This document shows positions 37,714 through 47,502 of a DNA stretch of 64,000 nt, piece after piece. Position numbers and translations under genes: made by a program. This DNA comes from Nostoc sp. TCL26-01 (GTDB taxonomy: Bacteria > Cyanobacteriota > Cyanobacteriia > Cyanobacteriales > Nostocaceae), in contig NZ_CP040297.1 in the NCBI RefSeq assembly GCF_013393945.1, positions 1,752,804-1,816,803 of the forward strand, given 5' to 3'. Positions within the stretch are counted from its first letter, which is position 1, and each line of letters opens with the position of its first letter. The notes under the pieces are model-generated. The model did no database searches. It saw only the letters and a list, made by a program, of their open reading frames with translations, and had not been told where the DNA came from.

Positions 37714-38175
37714 ATGGCGAACCCTCCTCCATCACATTATCCCGATATTGGTGATTTAGGTGAAGACCTCGTAGCCCAATGGTTACAATCTACAGGCTGG
37801 ATAATTTTACACCGTCGTTTTGGTTGCCGTTGGGGAGAAATCGATATCATCGCCCAATCTAGTGAACCTATACTGGCATTTGTGGAGGTAAAAACCCGTA
37901 GCCCTGGTAGTTGGGATGACGGCGGGAGAAACGCAATTACTCAAATCAAACAAGCCAAAATTGGCAAAACAGCAGGAATATTTTTAGCTAAATACCCAAA
38001 AAAAGCTGAGTACCCTTGCCGTTTTGATGTGGCTATTGTCTCTTGTCAGATAATTTCTCAACAGTCGCAAAAGCTTTCAGCTATCCAGAAGCCTATGGCT
38101 AGCTCCTCAGTTGCCGGATACCAATTACATTTACAAGAATATATCCCGGCAGCTTTTGACTGGGCTATGGAGTAA
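37714..38175 (+). CDS. YraN family (UPF0102) putative endonuclease
   Basis: The 153-aa product has the YraN/Holliday-junction-resolvase-like core: GDLGEDLVAQWLQSTGWIIL, WGEIDIIAQ (acidic D) and LAFVEVKTRSPGS (ExK), forming a PD-(D/E)XK site. The function is not firmly established in bacteria; DNA processing is likely. It is divergent from the pentapeptide gene with 14 bp between the chosen starts, so the two promoters must overlap the coding ends. Confidence 0.85.
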   Translation: MANPPPSHYPDIGDLGEDLVAQWLQSTGWIILHRRFGCRWGEIDIIAQSSEPILAFVEVKTRSPGSWDDGGRNAITQIKQAKIGKTAGIFLAKYPKKAEYPCRFDVAIVSCQIISQQSQKLSAIQKPMASSSVAGYQLHLQEYIPAAFDWAME

Positions 38176-38257
38176 AGCTGATTGGTAACTGGCTATGAAT
38201 GGGATGTCCCTATCTTCAATTACCAATTACCAATTCCAGTATTCAGTATCATGGATT

Positions 38258-38752
38258 TTACGCCAGTGTTTCGGGACAGTAACCCAGTCCTCGAACAAAC
38301 TGTTGACGGAAAGCTTCTATTTCTTCCCTTTCTGGGCTACCATGTGAAACGATCGCCACTTGATAGCGACGCATCACATCCACAGGACATTGTCCTGCTT
38401 CTAGACTCCACAATGCCATTTGCACCCGCATCGGTGGCTCATAGCTAATACCTAATTCATTGAGAAAAGCTCGAAAGTCACCATCTGTTTGTGGTGAGAC
38501 ATGACTTCTGAGTTTGATCCTAACCACCCAACCATCAATTTGATGAATCACGGTGACAAACGAAACGGGTATGTGGGGACTAGCGTGCAAATATTGCACA
38601 ACTCTCAAAGTGAGACTGGCATTTGCCAGGTAGTACAAGTATTCCATGATGGTGCTAGGGATCAAAGCCAATCTTACATTTCTATCTTCCTCAATAGATT
38701 GTGATCCCGGTAGGGTAAAAGCCCCCGTTTTTGGATGGGGAAGTTTACCCAT
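38258..38752 (-). CDS. Conserved-looking protein of unknown function
   Basis: I do not recognise the family. The frame from 38752 gives 164 aa; a later ATG at 38647 (MEYLYYLANASLTL, 129 aa) is equally plausible because no ribosome-binding site marks either. The core contains TVIHQIDGWVVRIKLRSHV, LGISYEPPMRVQMALWSLEA and a C-terminal EIEAFRQQFVRGLGYCPET, suggesting a small soluble alpha/beta protein. It is convergent with yraN and divergent from queA. Confidence 0.55.
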   Translation of the reverse strand: MGKLPHPKTGAFTLPGSQSIEEDRNVRLALIPSTIMEYLYYLANASLTLRVVQYLHASPHIPVSFVTVIHQIDGWVVRIKLRSHVSPQTDGDFRAFLNELGISYEPPMRVQMALWSLEAGQCPVDVMRRYQVAIVSHGSPEREEIEAFRQQFVRGLGYCPETLA

Positions 38753-38869
38753 TTTTTATCTATTTGTTTACGTGTTACCTAATAGTGTCAATCTTATAAT
38801 CTGGATGAAAAATTTGGTGCTTTTGCCAAAAAAACTCAAACAAACTTATTCTCAGCATTGGAAATTTCA

Positions 38870-40078
38870 ATGGAGCAACAGATATCATCATTAGAACTCA
38901 ACCAAACCTCTAGTCAGGCAGCAACCGATACAAATTTAGATTGTTCATTAGCTGGGTATGATTACCAATTACCTCCAGAACTGATTGCTCAAAATCCCGT
39001 AGTTCCCAGAGATAGTTCTCGCTTGTTGGTAGTTAATTCTCAAAATACTGGGAATGAAACACCGCCCCTACATCACATTTTTCATGATTTACCTGATATT
39101 CTCCGTCCTGGGGACTTGTTAATTATGAATAATACAAAAGTCATCCCGGCACGCCTTTATGGACGTAAATCATCTGGTGCAGAAGTCGAAATTTTATTAT
39201 TAGAAGAGCGCAAGTTTAACTGTTGGTTAGCTTTAGTAAAGCCGGGGAAACGGTTTAAAAAAGGTACAAAGATTATTTTTTCAGGTGGGAAATTGGGAAT
39301 TAGGAATTGGGGATTGGGGATTGAAGAGGAAGAAAATAACCGATTACCCATTACCCATTACCCATTACCCAGTACCCACCTAACCGCCACCGTCTTAGAA
39401 ACAGACGCAGCCACAGGAGGGCGTTTGCTGGAGTTTGATTTACCAGAGGGGCAGTCTTTAGTACAACTTTTAGATAAATTTGGGGAAATACCCTTACCAC
39501 CATACATCACTGCATCCCAAGCGGCGGACGAACAGTATCAAACTGTGTACGCTGAACAACCAGGAGCGATCGCCGCACCCACGGCTGGGTTACACTTTAC
39601 TCCAGAGTTGCTAGATAAATTGCGCGATCGCGACATTAATCAAGCTCATGTTACACTTCACGTGGGTGTGGGAACCTTTCGCCCGGTGGAAGTGGAAAAT
39701 GTCACCAGTCACCAAATGCACGAGGAATGGATTGAAGTTCCCTCTGCCACAGTAGAACAAATCCGCGCTACCAAAGCAGCTGGGGGCAGAATTATCGCCG
39801 TGGGAACCACAGTAGTCCGCGCCTTGGAAGGAGCAGCCCAATCGGGAGAATTACAAGCTTTTTGTGGGAAAACTAACCTATTTATCTATCCTGGCTACCA
39901 ATGGCGAGTTGTAGAGGGGTTAATTACCAATTTTCACCTACCACGTTCCAGTTTACTGATGTTAGTCAGTGCATTGATTGGTAGAAAACAACTGTTAGAT
40001 ATATACCAAGAAGCAATCGCTGCTCAATATCGTTTCTATTCTTTTGGTGATGCTATGTTGATTTTGCCCAAGGAGTAG
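38870..40078 (+). CDS. queA: S-adenosylmethionine:tRNA ribosyltransferase-isomerase
   Basis: This enzyme transfers and isomerises the ribosyl group of SAM to make epoxyqueuosine in tRNA. The ATG at 38870 gives 402 aa. Family motifs are [82 protein letters not shown] and [18 protein letters not shown]. Residues about 140-172 are an insert ([20 protein letters not shown] then THYPLPST) encoded by STRR DNA; without it the length is close to normal. The insert keeps the frame and sits in a surface loop of the beta-rich domain, so the enzyme is probably still active. Confidence 0.93.
   Translation: MEQQISSLELNQTSSQAATDTNLDCSLAGYDYQLPPELIAQNPVVPRDSSRLLVVNSQNTGNETPPLHHIFHDLPDILRPGDLLIMNNTKVIPARLYGRKSSGAEVEILLLEERKFNCWLALVKPGKRFKKGTKIIFSGGKLGIRNWGLGIEEEENNRLPITHYPLPSTHLTATVLETDAATGGRLLEFDLPEGQSLVQLLDKFGEIPLPPYITASQAADEQYQTVYAEQPGAIAAPTAGLHFTPELLDKLRDRDINQAHVTLHVGVGTFRPVEVENVTSHQMHEEWIEVPSATVEQIRATKAAGGRIIAVGTTVVRALEGAAQSGELQAFCGKTNLFIYPGYQWRVVEGLITNFHLPRSSLLMLVSALIGRKQLLDIYQEAIAAQYRFYSFGDAMLILPKE
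39288..39380. repeat. STRR inserted in frame within queA
   Basis: GGGAATT/GGGATTG heptamers (39292-39320) are followed by TTACCCA heptamers (39345-39378). The same units occur between genes elsewhere in the window (for example 24362 and 34767). Confidence 0.88.
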
Positions 40079-40416
40079 TGAGTGCTGAGTGAGGGAGTGC
40101 TGAGTGCTGAGTGCTGAGTGAGGGAGTGAGGGAGTGAGGGAGTGAAAGGTGCAGGGGTGCAGAAGTGTGAACAGTGAACGTTTATTAACTGGTAACTGAT
40201 AACTGTTAACTGGTAACTGATTTGGTAGGGGAAGCACGGGAGAAGAAGAAATGCTAATGACCAATGACTATTGACTATTGACTATTGACTATTGACCATT
40301 GACCATTGACCATTGACCAACAAGTCCTCGGTATAAACTTTTTAATTGTGAATTTTGAATTCTGTATTGGGTACTCTGACTTATAGGGGTCTAACAATTA
40401 ATATAGATATTTCACC
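40079..40416. repeat. STRR-filled spacer between queA and the TPR gene
   Basis: GAGTGAGG/GTGCTGA units (40079-40144), AACTGGTAACTGAT units (40184-40220) and TGACTATTGACCATT heptamers (40258-40320) occupy most of the 338 bp. I see no gene. Confidence 0.85.
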
Positions 40417-41568
40417 ATGTATAAACAACATCAAATTAAACAGTGGTTTTACGGTTTGTCGTCAATCACATCCCGGCAAGTTCTGGATTGGCAAAAGCCG
40501 TATTTGCGGCTTGTATGTGCAGCCTCTGCGTTTTTGGTGTTGGCTGCACCGACAAATGTGCATTCACCAGATGCAAAAGTACTAGTGCAAAGTCCCATTT
40601 CTCAGGATTTGACAACAGCTAGCTTTTATCAACAGGGAGTCACACGCTATAATCGTGGTGATTGGGAAGGTGCAGAATATGCTTTTCGCCAAGCACTACA
40701 GCGTGAACCTAGATTGGCGATGGCGAGAAATTATCTGGGTAATGTCTTCTTGATGCAAAACCGCTTAGATTTGGCAGTGCAAGAATACAACCAAGCAATA
40801 AAACTTAATCCTAATATTGGTGATGCTTATTACAACTTAGGGTTAGCACTGCACAAACAAGAACAAACAGAAGCGGCAATCACAGCTTATCGTCAAGCCT
40901 TGGTTTTAGATCCGACAAGGGTGGCTGCTAACTATAACTTAGGTTTAGCATTATACCAACAAGGACAGATTCCCGAAGCGATCGCTGCTTATCAACAAGC
41001 AATCAATTATGACTCTGGCAATACCAACGCCTATTATAATCTAGCGATCGCCCTGCAAGAATCAGGAAAACTAGAAGAAGCGATCGCTGCTTATCAGCAA
41101 GTATTAAAATTAGACCCAAAAAATACTACAGCTTACAGTAACTTGGGTAGCCTCATGGCAATACAAGGACAAACTTCTGAGGCTATTGCTGTTTATATCC
41201 AAGCTGTCCGTCAAAATCCCAAAAATGCTACAGCCTACTATAACTTAGGAGTAACCTTATATAACCAAGGTGACTGGAAAAAAGCGAGTGCAGCATTCAA
41301 ACGCGCCCATGAAGAATACAAAGCACAAGGAAATCTCGAACCCATTGCCAAGATTGAGCAATTAATGCAGCAGTCTGATCAAAAAATTGCTGAACAAAAA
41401 CTTCAACAAAGGCAAGCATCCACTCCCAAGCCTACACCAAACCCTACGAATAACCCACAAGCCAGCACTACTACAGAAGGTGTGCCTATCTCAGCCGAAA
41501 AACCATTATTTCAACCAGTATTTCCTGGCTCAACACCAGATAAAGTTGAAGGTAACGGAAAAAGCTAA
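40417..41568 (+). CDS. TPR-repeat protein, probably exported
   Basis: The 383-aa product has a hydrophobic segment near residues 30-46 (LRLVCAASAFLVLAAPT) that could be a signal or anchor. Seven tandem 34-residue tetratricopeptide repeats follow (about 64-310; for example AYYNLGLALHKQEQTEAAIT and AYQQAINYDSG), then a coiled segment and a Pro/Thr-rich tail. TPR arrays mediate protein-protein contacts; the partner is unknown. The ATG at 40417 lacks a strong ribosome-binding site. A dispersed inverted repeat lies directly downstream. Confidence 0.82.
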   Translation: MYKQHQIKQWFYGLSSITSRQVLDWQKPYLRLVCAASAFLVLAAPTNVHSPDAKVLVQSPISQDLTTASFYQQGVTRYNRGDWEGAEYAFRQALQREPRLAMARNYLGNVFLMQNRLDLAVQEYNQAIKLNPNIGDAYYNLGLALHKQEQTEAAITAYRQALVLDPTRVAANYNLGLALYQQGQIPEAIAAYQQAINYDSGNTNAYYNLAIALQESGKLEEAIAAYQQVLKLDPKNTTAYSNLGSLMAIQGQTSEAIAVYIQAVRQNPKNATAYYNLGVTLYNQGDWKKASAAFKRAHEEYKAQGNLEPIAKIEQLMQQSDQKIAEQKLQQRQASTPKPTPNPTNNPQASTTTEGVPISAEKPLFQPVFPGSTPDKVEGNGKS

Positions 41569-41593
41569 AAATTGATTAGCCCTTTTGGCTTTT

Positions 41594-41683
41594 CTCTCTG
41601 TGCCTCTGTGGCTTTGTGGTTAAATAAATTATTTTTCACCACAGAGACACGTTCGCAAAGCGTCTCGCAGAGAAGACACAGAG
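41594..41683. repeat. Dispersed inverted repeat, copy C, at a convergent gene junction
   Basis: CTCTGTGCCTCTGTGGC and TTTGTGGTTA pair with CACCACAGAGACAC and GACACAGAGG. A second palindromic mini-repeat (CGTTCGCAAAGCGTCTCGCAG) has apparently inserted into the right arm. It lies between the TPR and collagen-like genes, in the same kind of position as copy B. Confidence 0.75.
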
Positions 41684-41687
41684 GAAT

Positions 41688-43070
41688 TCATTTCTGTTTC
41701 CGAATTGTCCCTTGCCAACTAATAGTTTGTTGAGCAGAACGTCCTTCTAGAGAACGTGTAGCTACAATTTCTATCTCAACATTGACACCGGGTTTAAGAG
41801 CTTCTGAAGGAATTTTTAGCTTACCTAATGCTAGGATAAAACGGTTATAGTCACGGGTGATAAATTCGCCAGGGATATCTCCTTCAAATACAGTTTTATA
41901 ATCAGAGAAACCACTAAAGTTATCTCTTGCACGCAACTTAGCTCGAAATTGAGTTTGAATAGCATCAGATTTCGCTGCTAAATCGACTATTTTTAAGTTC
42001 AGATTTTCTCCAGCATCAGCAAATTCTGACACTGCTAATCGTGTAACATCTTTTTTAGCGATCGCGTAATTCACAGTGAAAGTTGTCAAGTTACCTTCAC
42101 TACTGCTACTACCACCCACCCATAAATCATCAGCAAAAGTCACATCTACTTGCTGATTATCATTTAAACTCACTGTGACAGGTTGATTAGTAAAACTGGT
42201 AATAGGTTGCTTTTCCTGCCAGACTATTTGCCAAGTTTTCTCTAGTCGTGCGGCAAATTCTCGATACTCGTCAGCAACAATAGAACCAGGAGCAACTAAA
42301 GAAACTGCACCTTGACGAATATGCCATTTGTTTTTTGAGAGATTTAACTTTTTACCTGCAATTTCAGCCAAATTTATCGTCACATTTGGAGTCTCTGGTG
42401 CTAAAGGTTCCTTCCCGTTAACAATACTCAAAACACCTAAACGTCCTTCTTTACCATTCCCGCCATCACTCCCGTCACGCCCATCTTCGCCGTCATAACA
42501 TCTGTAGCGTTTTTTTGTACACTTATAATCAGAGTTTCCGGGAGTTCCCTTACAAGTTTCTATCTCCCAGTTGCGCCGCCGACAATTACAACCGACTGCG
42601 CCACTACCACCCCTTCCTCCTCGGCCAAAGTCTCCTGGGGTTGCACGGACAAAAATTTTCCGCAAGTCAGCCAAATTTGTATAGTAAACAGTCAAGGAAC
42701 CACCATTGCCACCATTGCCACCTCTACCACCATTTCCGCCTGCACCACCATTAGGTGCGTGAATGTCGTAGTTTGGATTACGAGGTTGATTGCCACAATA
42801 AGGTCTTTCACCGCGATCGCCATCTTCACCATCTTCGCCATTTTCACCCGATAAATCAAGATTGACTGGTGAATCTTTGACAACAATTGTTTGGTTTTCG
42901 CCGTCACGGCCGTTTCTACCACTTCTTCCACTAATACCATTGCTACCTGATGTACCATATCTCTCACTAGCAACTGCGGAACATATAACTGAACCAGAAG
43001 CAGGTAAAAGGCTAGTGAATAGGCAAAAAGTTAACAGTAGTGGTAATTTACTCCTCAAGCTTTGGTGCAT
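41688..43070 (-). CDS. Secreted protein with collagen-like Gly-rich segments
   Basis: The 460-aa product has a signal peptide (LPLLLTFCLFTSLLPASG, mature near residue 35). Three Gly-X-Y-type stretches follow: GSNGISGRSGRNGRDG near 43-58, GENGEDGEDGDRGER near 75-89, and GGAGGNGGRGGNGGNGG near 109-125. Another such run, DGEDGRDGSDGGNGKEG, occurs near 190-206. A Cys-rich block (GCNCRRRNWEIETCKG) lies between. The C-terminal half (about 215-460) is a non-repetitive beta-rich domain I do not recognise. It is probably a surface or periplasmic structural protein; collagen-like triple helix formation is possible but the runs are short. Confidence 0.75.
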   Translation of the reverse strand: MHQSLRSKLPLLLTFCLFTSLLPASGSVICSAVASERYGTSGSNGISGRSGRNGRDGENQTIVVKDSPVNLDLSGENGEDGEDGDRGERPYCGNQPRNPNYDIHAPNGGAGGNGGRGGNGGNGGSLTVYYTNLADLRKIFVRATPGDFGRGGRGGSGAVGCNCRRRNWEIETCKGTPGNSDYKCTKKRYRCYDGEDGRDGSDGGNGKEGRLGVLSIVNGKEPLAPETPNVTINLAEIAGKKLNLSKNKWHIRQGAVSLVAPGSIVADEYREFAARLEKTWQIVWQEKQPITSFTNQPVTVSLNDNQQVDVTFADDLWVGGSSSSEGNLTTFTVNYAIAKKDVTRLAVSEFADAGENLNLKIVDLAAKSDAIQTQFRAKLRARDNFSGFSDYKTVFEGDIPGEFITRDYNRFILALGKLKIPSEALKPGVNVEIEIVATRSLEGRSAQQTISWQGTIRKQK

Positions 43071-43140
43071 TTTTTTAATTAGTAATTAGTAATTCGTAAT
43101 TAATAGCCACAAGATCAAGACTTTAAATTAAGTGTAAATT

Positions 43141-43177
43141 TACAAAAAAAAGTGGTTCTGTTGAATACAGAACCACT
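43141..43177 (-). terminator. Intrinsic terminator of acsF
   Basis: AGTGGTTCTGT-TGAAT-ACAGAACCACT forms a perfect 11-bp stem at 43151-43177. On the minus strand it is followed by a run of T (43143-43150). It lies 25 bp beyond the acsF stop. Confidence 0.92.
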
Positions 43178-43201
43178 CCAGTTTTACAAAACTTAAACTA
43201 A

Positions 43202-44278
43202 TTAACGAGCCGCGCCTTGAGCAGTAGCAGCGTCAATTGGTTTCATTAAGTATAGTTTGACTAACTGCCAACCAGTAGAAACTAACACAGGCAGTTTTTG
43301 GAAGATTTGCAAGAATTTAGGAGTGTTGGAGTTAGCGATCGCACTCAGTTTTTCGTTATTCTGAACACATATATCCAAGCGTTCATAAAATTCTGGGTTA
43401 TCTACATCCAGAATTACAGGGAAAACTCTACCTGCGGTTGCATTGGTCTCCTTAATCACATAGATGTCGTATTCCCGTGCATCTAGACCAATGGAGGCGT
43501 AGAAATCTTTACGCTGGATGTCGTTGAGATACATGGTGACAAACACCGACAACAAGAAGAAGCGACTCCATAGTTTTGCCTTCCAATCATTCAGCATTTG
43601 TGGCTGAGATTTCATGATGGCATCAAAGAAATCACCGTGACGGTTTTCATCCTGACACCAGTTTTCAAAGAACCGGAAAATTGGGTAAATCCGGTCTTCG
43701 GGATGTGCTGCTAAATGACGATAAATAGTGATGTAGCGCCAGTAGCCAATCTTTTCAGAAAGGTATGTAGCGTAGAAAATGAATTTTGGTTTAAAGAAGG
43801 TGTAATTACGACTCTTGGTTAAAAATCCTAAGTCCAGAGACAGGTTAAAGTCTGACATCGCTTTGTTCAAGAAGCCTGCATGGCGCGCTTCATCCCGTGA
43901 CATTAGGTTAAAGCACTCTGCCAAAACTGGGCTTTTATCTTTCAAACGGCGACCAAGTTCTTTGTAAAGCAAAAAGCCGGAGAATTCAGCCGTACAAGAC
44001 CGTTCGAGAAATTCTACAAACAAGCGGCGAGTTTCCCCGTCAATGTGATCCCAGGATTGTTCAAACTCAGCATCCCGGACAAAATGATGACGGTTATAGT
44101 CAGCACGAAATTCTTCTAGAATGGCTCTCAACTCGTCTTCATTGACGGAGATGTCCATCCGTGCCATTTCATCGAAATCAGTGGTGTAAAACCGGGGTGA
44201 TAACAGAGTTTCTTTTGCCGGGACTTTAATTCCTGGCCGTATTTCTTCAAAGCCTGGCTTTTTTAGGGAATCTACCAT
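43202..44278 (-). CDS. acsF: Mg-protoporphyrin IX monomethyl ester oxidative cyclase
   Basis: This is the oxygen-dependent cyclase that forms the fifth ring of chlorophyll; it acts at the membrane with an accessory subunit. The 358-aa length is typical. Diiron ligands appear as E...DEARH ([16 protein letters not shown], then [15 protein letters not shown]) and [15 protein letters not shown]. Also seen are the N-terminal [18 protein letters not shown] and [16 protein letters not shown]. It stands alone with its own strong terminator. Oxygen-regulated paralogues exist in some cyanobacteria; this one looks like the aerobic type. Confidence 0.94.
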   Translation of the reverse strand: MVDSLKKPGFEEIRPGIKVPAKETLLSPRFYTTDFDEMARMDISVNEDELRAILEEFRADYNRHHFVRDAEFEQSWDHIDGETRRLFVEFLERSCTAEFSGFLLYKELGRRLKDKSPVLAECFNLMSRDEARHAGFLNKAMSDFNLSLDLGFLTKSRNYTFFKPKFIFYATYLSEKIGYWRYITIYRHLAAHPEDRIYPIFRFFENWCQDENRHGDFFDAIMKSQPQMLNDWKAKLWSRFFLLSVFVTMYLNDIQRKDFYASIGLDAREYDIYVIKETNATAGRVFPVILDVDNPEFYERLDICVQNNEKLSAIANSNTPKFLQIFQKLPVLVSTGWQLVKLYLMKPIDAATAQGAAR

Positions 44279-44556
44279 GTCCTAACTGCAATGAGTGTTT
44301 TTACTATCTTGAGTACACCTGGAGAACGGAAGTTTATCCTCTCATCAGGCGCAACAACCGACAATAATTAATTTGTATAAAATTCAGTCTACCAAGGTGC
44401 AGAGGTAAACTGGTAAGTGAAACGTTAAGAGTTGCAACAATACTGCAACATTTAAAGAATTGAGACTGGGGAATCTGTAGCTAGCATGAAGAGGCTAGAG
44501 GCTAGATGACAACTCAGCACTCCTCACTTATGTAAATCCAAGGGATAGACCACAAC

Positions 44557-45051
44557 ATGACTGTTAATAATCAGCAAAAAGACCGTCTGCTTGTCTCTTA
44601 CATTTTAAGTGCGGCGTGGTTTTTAGGTCTAGGAGGACTGCATCGGCTATATAACGGCAAAATTGGCACTGGGTTGCTCTGGCTATTCACCGGAGGTGTT
44701 TTTGGTGTAGGACAATTTGTGGATTTGTTCTTGATGCCGGGGATGGTAGATGAATATGAACAGCAACTGAGAATTAAAGCTGGTGTCTCACCTTTGGGTG
44801 TACCTTTAAATCAACCTGTGACAAATGCCCAAGTTCACCGCCCGACAGGTAATCAATTGATGATAAAACTGCTGGAAGCCGCAGAAAGTAAAGGTGGTTA
44901 CTTAACGGTAACTCAAGGTGTTAAAGCTACAGGTGCAGACTTTGCCCAAGTGGAAAGCACACTCAAAGAAATGCTGAAGTCAGGTTATGTCAAGATAGAC
45001 AACGACCCCGTTACAGGAGCCGTCACCTATCATTTTCACGAACTTGACTAA
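44557..45051 (+). CDS. TM2 domain-containing protein
   Basis: The 164-aa product has a TM2 domain at about residues 10-65: [40 protein letters not shown] and the following LMP. These are two TM helices joined by a short loop with the DRF-like motif replaced by HRLY. The C-terminal part (about 95-164; [20 protein letters not shown]) resembles a small winged-helix domain. Domains of this type are common in cyanobacteria, and the function is unknown. The stop is 1 bp from the convergent DUF2996 gene. Confidence 0.8.
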   Translation: MTVNNQQKDRLLVSYILSAAWFLGLGGLHRLYNGKIGTGLLWLFTGGVFGVGQFVDLFLMPGMVDEYEQQLRIKAGVSPLGVPLNQPVTNAQVHRPTGNQLMIKLLEAAESKGGYLTVTQGVKATGADFAQVESTLKEMLKSGYVKIDNDPVTGAVTYHFHELD

Positions 45052-45052
45052 A

Positions 45053-45553
45053 TTAATTTCTGCCTAGCCATTTTTGACCGTTCAAGCGATACACTAGCCG
45101 TGATACCAACATTTCTAGGGTAATTTTGCGCTCATCGATCAAAAACGATTCTAGAGTGCTGGGTTTTCCACCTTCGTTACAGGAAAAACCTTTTTTCCCC
45201 TGGATATCCTCATCGGGAAAATATACGTTAAATCGACGCTGACCGTTGCGCCAACTACCAATTACTTGCCAGCATTCCTCAGATGAAGATGTCAAGCCGG
45301 AGATAGGAAACTTCTGTTTGGCGAAAGCCAGCTGTAAATCTTGCACACCTTCCGCCGCAATTGCCTTTTGCAAAGCCGGCAAGTAGTCTTGTTCCATGAA
45401 CTCGACAAATGGCTTGCTTTCCACCGTGGGGGCTTTCTCTTTTTTGGCTGCTGGCGCTGCGGCTGGTTTTTCTGTTTGGGTTGCAGCGTTGGTAGCAGGG
45501 GTACTTGTCACTACTGGTTCGCTAGCTTGATCTTGATTGGTTTGGTCTGCCAT
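45053..45553 (-). CDS. DUF2996 family protein
   Basis: The 166-aa product has a low-complexity Ala/Pro/Thr/Lys N-terminal tail (about 1-48) and a C-terminal DUF2996-like domain (FVEFMEQDYLPALQKAIAAE, ECWQVIGSWRNGQRRFNVYF, and TLEMLVSRLVYRLNGQKW). The family is restricted to cyanobacteria and plastids as far as I know, with no assigned role. It is convergent with the TM2 gene, with a single base between stop codons and no terminator in between. Confidence 0.8.
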   Translation of the reverse strand: MADQTNQDQASEPVVTSTPATNAATQTEKPAAAPAAKKEKAPTVESKPFVEFMEQDYLPALQKAIAAEGVQDLQLAFAKQKFPISGLTSSSEECWQVIGSWRNGQRRFNVYFPDEDIQGKKGFSCNEGGKPSTLESFLIDERKITLEMLVSRLVYRLNGQKWLGRN

Positions 45554-45845
45554 TGCTCAGGTTAATCCTTTGTCTATCTGGAAAATAGAGGCTAGAGACT
45601 AGGAAGCTTAAGGCTAGGCAAGAGAGTTTTGCTGCTCTCATTGTCAGCTTTTGCTCTTAGGGTTTTAGCTTGTAGAGCGATCGCTCACTTTTTAGTAATA
45701 AGTTACCTTCATTTTGACATAGGAGAGCTGGTCAATAGTCATTAGTAAAATAGATAAAAATCAATGGTCAATAGTGAAAAATCTAATCTCTGGTTCACTG
45801 AGTATTATTTATTGAGCTAAGAGGCTTGATTAATACTAGGATAAT

Positions 45846-46883
45846 CTAGGCGATCGCTCCTTTAATATCCCTAAGTAATTCATCAATTCTCTGTTTAGTG
45901 GTATTCCAAGAACACATAAAACGGACTCCCCCGACACCAATAAATGTGTAAAATTGCCAATCTCTAGATTTTAAATGTTGAATAACTTGCTCCGGTAGTT
46001 TGACAAACACCGCATTAGCTTCACGAGGAAACATGATTTCTGCATTTTCTATATTGAGTAACTCATTTTCTAAATAAGCCGCATATTGGTTAGCATGGCG
46101 AGCATTTTTTAACCATGCACCAGTTTCTAATAAACCTAACCAAGGTGCAGATATAAAGCGCATTTTTGATGCTAACTGTCCTGCTTGTTTACAGCGATAA
46201 TCAAAATCTTCTGCCAATGATTTATTAAAGAAAATAATAGCTTCCCCTAACGCCATACCGTTTTTTGTCCCACAAAAACACAACACATCTACGCCGCTTT
46301 TCCAAGTCATTTCTGCTGGGGTTTTATTCATAGCTGCAACTGCATTAGCAAAACGTGCGCCGTCCATGTGAATTTTGAGATTATATTTTTGAGCAACTTC
46401 TTGAATATCTAATAGTTCTGCTATGGAATATAAAGTTCCTAATTCAGTTGCTTGGGTAATACTAATAACTTTAGGTTTAGGATAATGAATATCAGCCCGT
46501 TTTGTGACCATCTCTGCTATCACTTGTGCTGTTAACTTCCCATTTTTTCCTGGAGCTAATAACAACTTAGAACCATTTGAAGCAAATTCTGGCGCGCCAC
46601 ATTCATCTGTTTCAATATGTGCTGTTTCATGACAAATAACGCTATGATATGACTGACAAAGAGCCGCTAAAGATAGTGAATTAGCAGCTGTACCATTAAA
46701 AGTAAAAAAAACTTCGCAATCAATTTCAAACAGTTCTCGAAAATAATCTGTTGCTTTTTGTGTCCATTCATCATTTCCGTAAGCTGGCGCACTACCTTGA
46801 TTAGCTTTAATCATGTAATCCATTGCTTCGGGACAAATACCAGAATAGTTATCACTGGCAAACTGTTCTAAATTGTTAATCAT
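45846..46883 (-). CDS. ltaE: Low-specificity L-threonine aldolase family (beta-eliminating lyase fold)
   Basis: The 345-aa fold-type I PLP enzyme cleaves L-threonine or allo-threonine to glycine and acetaldehyde. Evidence includes the opening FASDNYSGICPEAMDYMIKA, FTFNGTAANSLSLAAL, HIETDECGAPEF (stacking His), HMDGARFANAVAAM (the PLP-binding Asp) and CFCGTKNGMALGEAIIFF, where Lys binds PLP. The length matches the family. It is divergent from the 47016 gene across 130 bp. Confidence 0.88.
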   Translation of the reverse strand: MINNLEQFASDNYSGICPEAMDYMIKANQGSAPAYGNDEWTQKATDYFRELFEIDCEVFFTFNGTAANSLSLAALCQSYHSVICHETAHIETDECGAPEFASNGSKLLLAPGKNGKLTAQVIAEMVTKRADIHYPKPKVISITQATELGTLYSIAELLDIQEVAQKYNLKIHMDGARFANAVAAMNKTPAEMTWKSGVDVLCFCGTKNGMALGEAIIFFNKSLAEDFDYRCKQAGQLASKMRFISAPWLGLLETGAWLKNARHANQYAAYLENELLNIENAEIMFPREANAVFVKLPEQVIQHLKSRDWQFYTFIGVGGVRFMCSWNTTKQRIDELLRDIKGAIA

Positions 46884-47015
46884 GACTTCTACTTGAATGT
46901 AATTTGCTACAATAGGGTAATATTTTCAACTGTTTAAAAGCTAGTGCAAAATCTCGTAACGCAAAAAGTGTTTTAGGTAAACCTAGATAAAATACTCTTG
47001 ATAGAGAGGTTGGTA

Positions 47016-47366
47016 ATGCAGTTGACGATAACTGACAACAAATTACAAATAGAGTTTACATGGCAAGAACAATTTCTGGCTGTTTGCTTCCAAAAACTTT
47101 GGCAAATACCATTAGCAAATATTAAACAAGCAACTACAACCAAACCTCAAAGCAACTGGAAAGAATTACGCTCTCCTGGTAGTTTTATTCCTGGTGTGAT
47201 TAAAGCTGGAACTTACTACACTGACAGAGGCAAAGAGTTTTGGTATGTCAATCAGGATGATAATTATTTAACTATTGAGTTAGAAAATGAAGTTTATAAA
47301 AGAATTATTTTGACTACTGATAATAATATTTACTGGCAAGAACAACTGATGACTCAAGTTAATTAA
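47016..47366 (+). CDS. Hypothetical protein, possible PH-like fold
   Basis: The ATG at 47016 (116 aa) is preceded by GAGAGGTTGGTA, a good ribosome-binding site. The sequence alternates short beta strands (LQIEFTWQEQFLAVCFQKLW, GKEFWYVNQDDNYLTIEL), which could form a PH-like barrel, as in small bacterial proteins of the same size. I make no functional claim. It lies between ltaE (divergent) and the thrC pair (convergent). Confidence 0.6.
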   Translation: MQLTITDNKLQIEFTWQEQFLAVCFQKLWQIPLANIKQATTTKPQSNWKELRSPGSFIPGVIKAGTYYTDRGKEFWYVNQDDNYLTIELENEVYKRIILTTDNNIYWQEQLMTQVN

Positions 47367-47502
47367 TTAGTCGCACAGAATTTATACTGAATTCTGGCTC
47401 CTGACTCCTGAATTCTGTTTAATAACTTTCTCCCCTGTAATGAGGGGAAAAAGTGCCGATAGATTTTTTGATTTAGACTAATCTAACTGAGATTTGCCAG
47501 TT

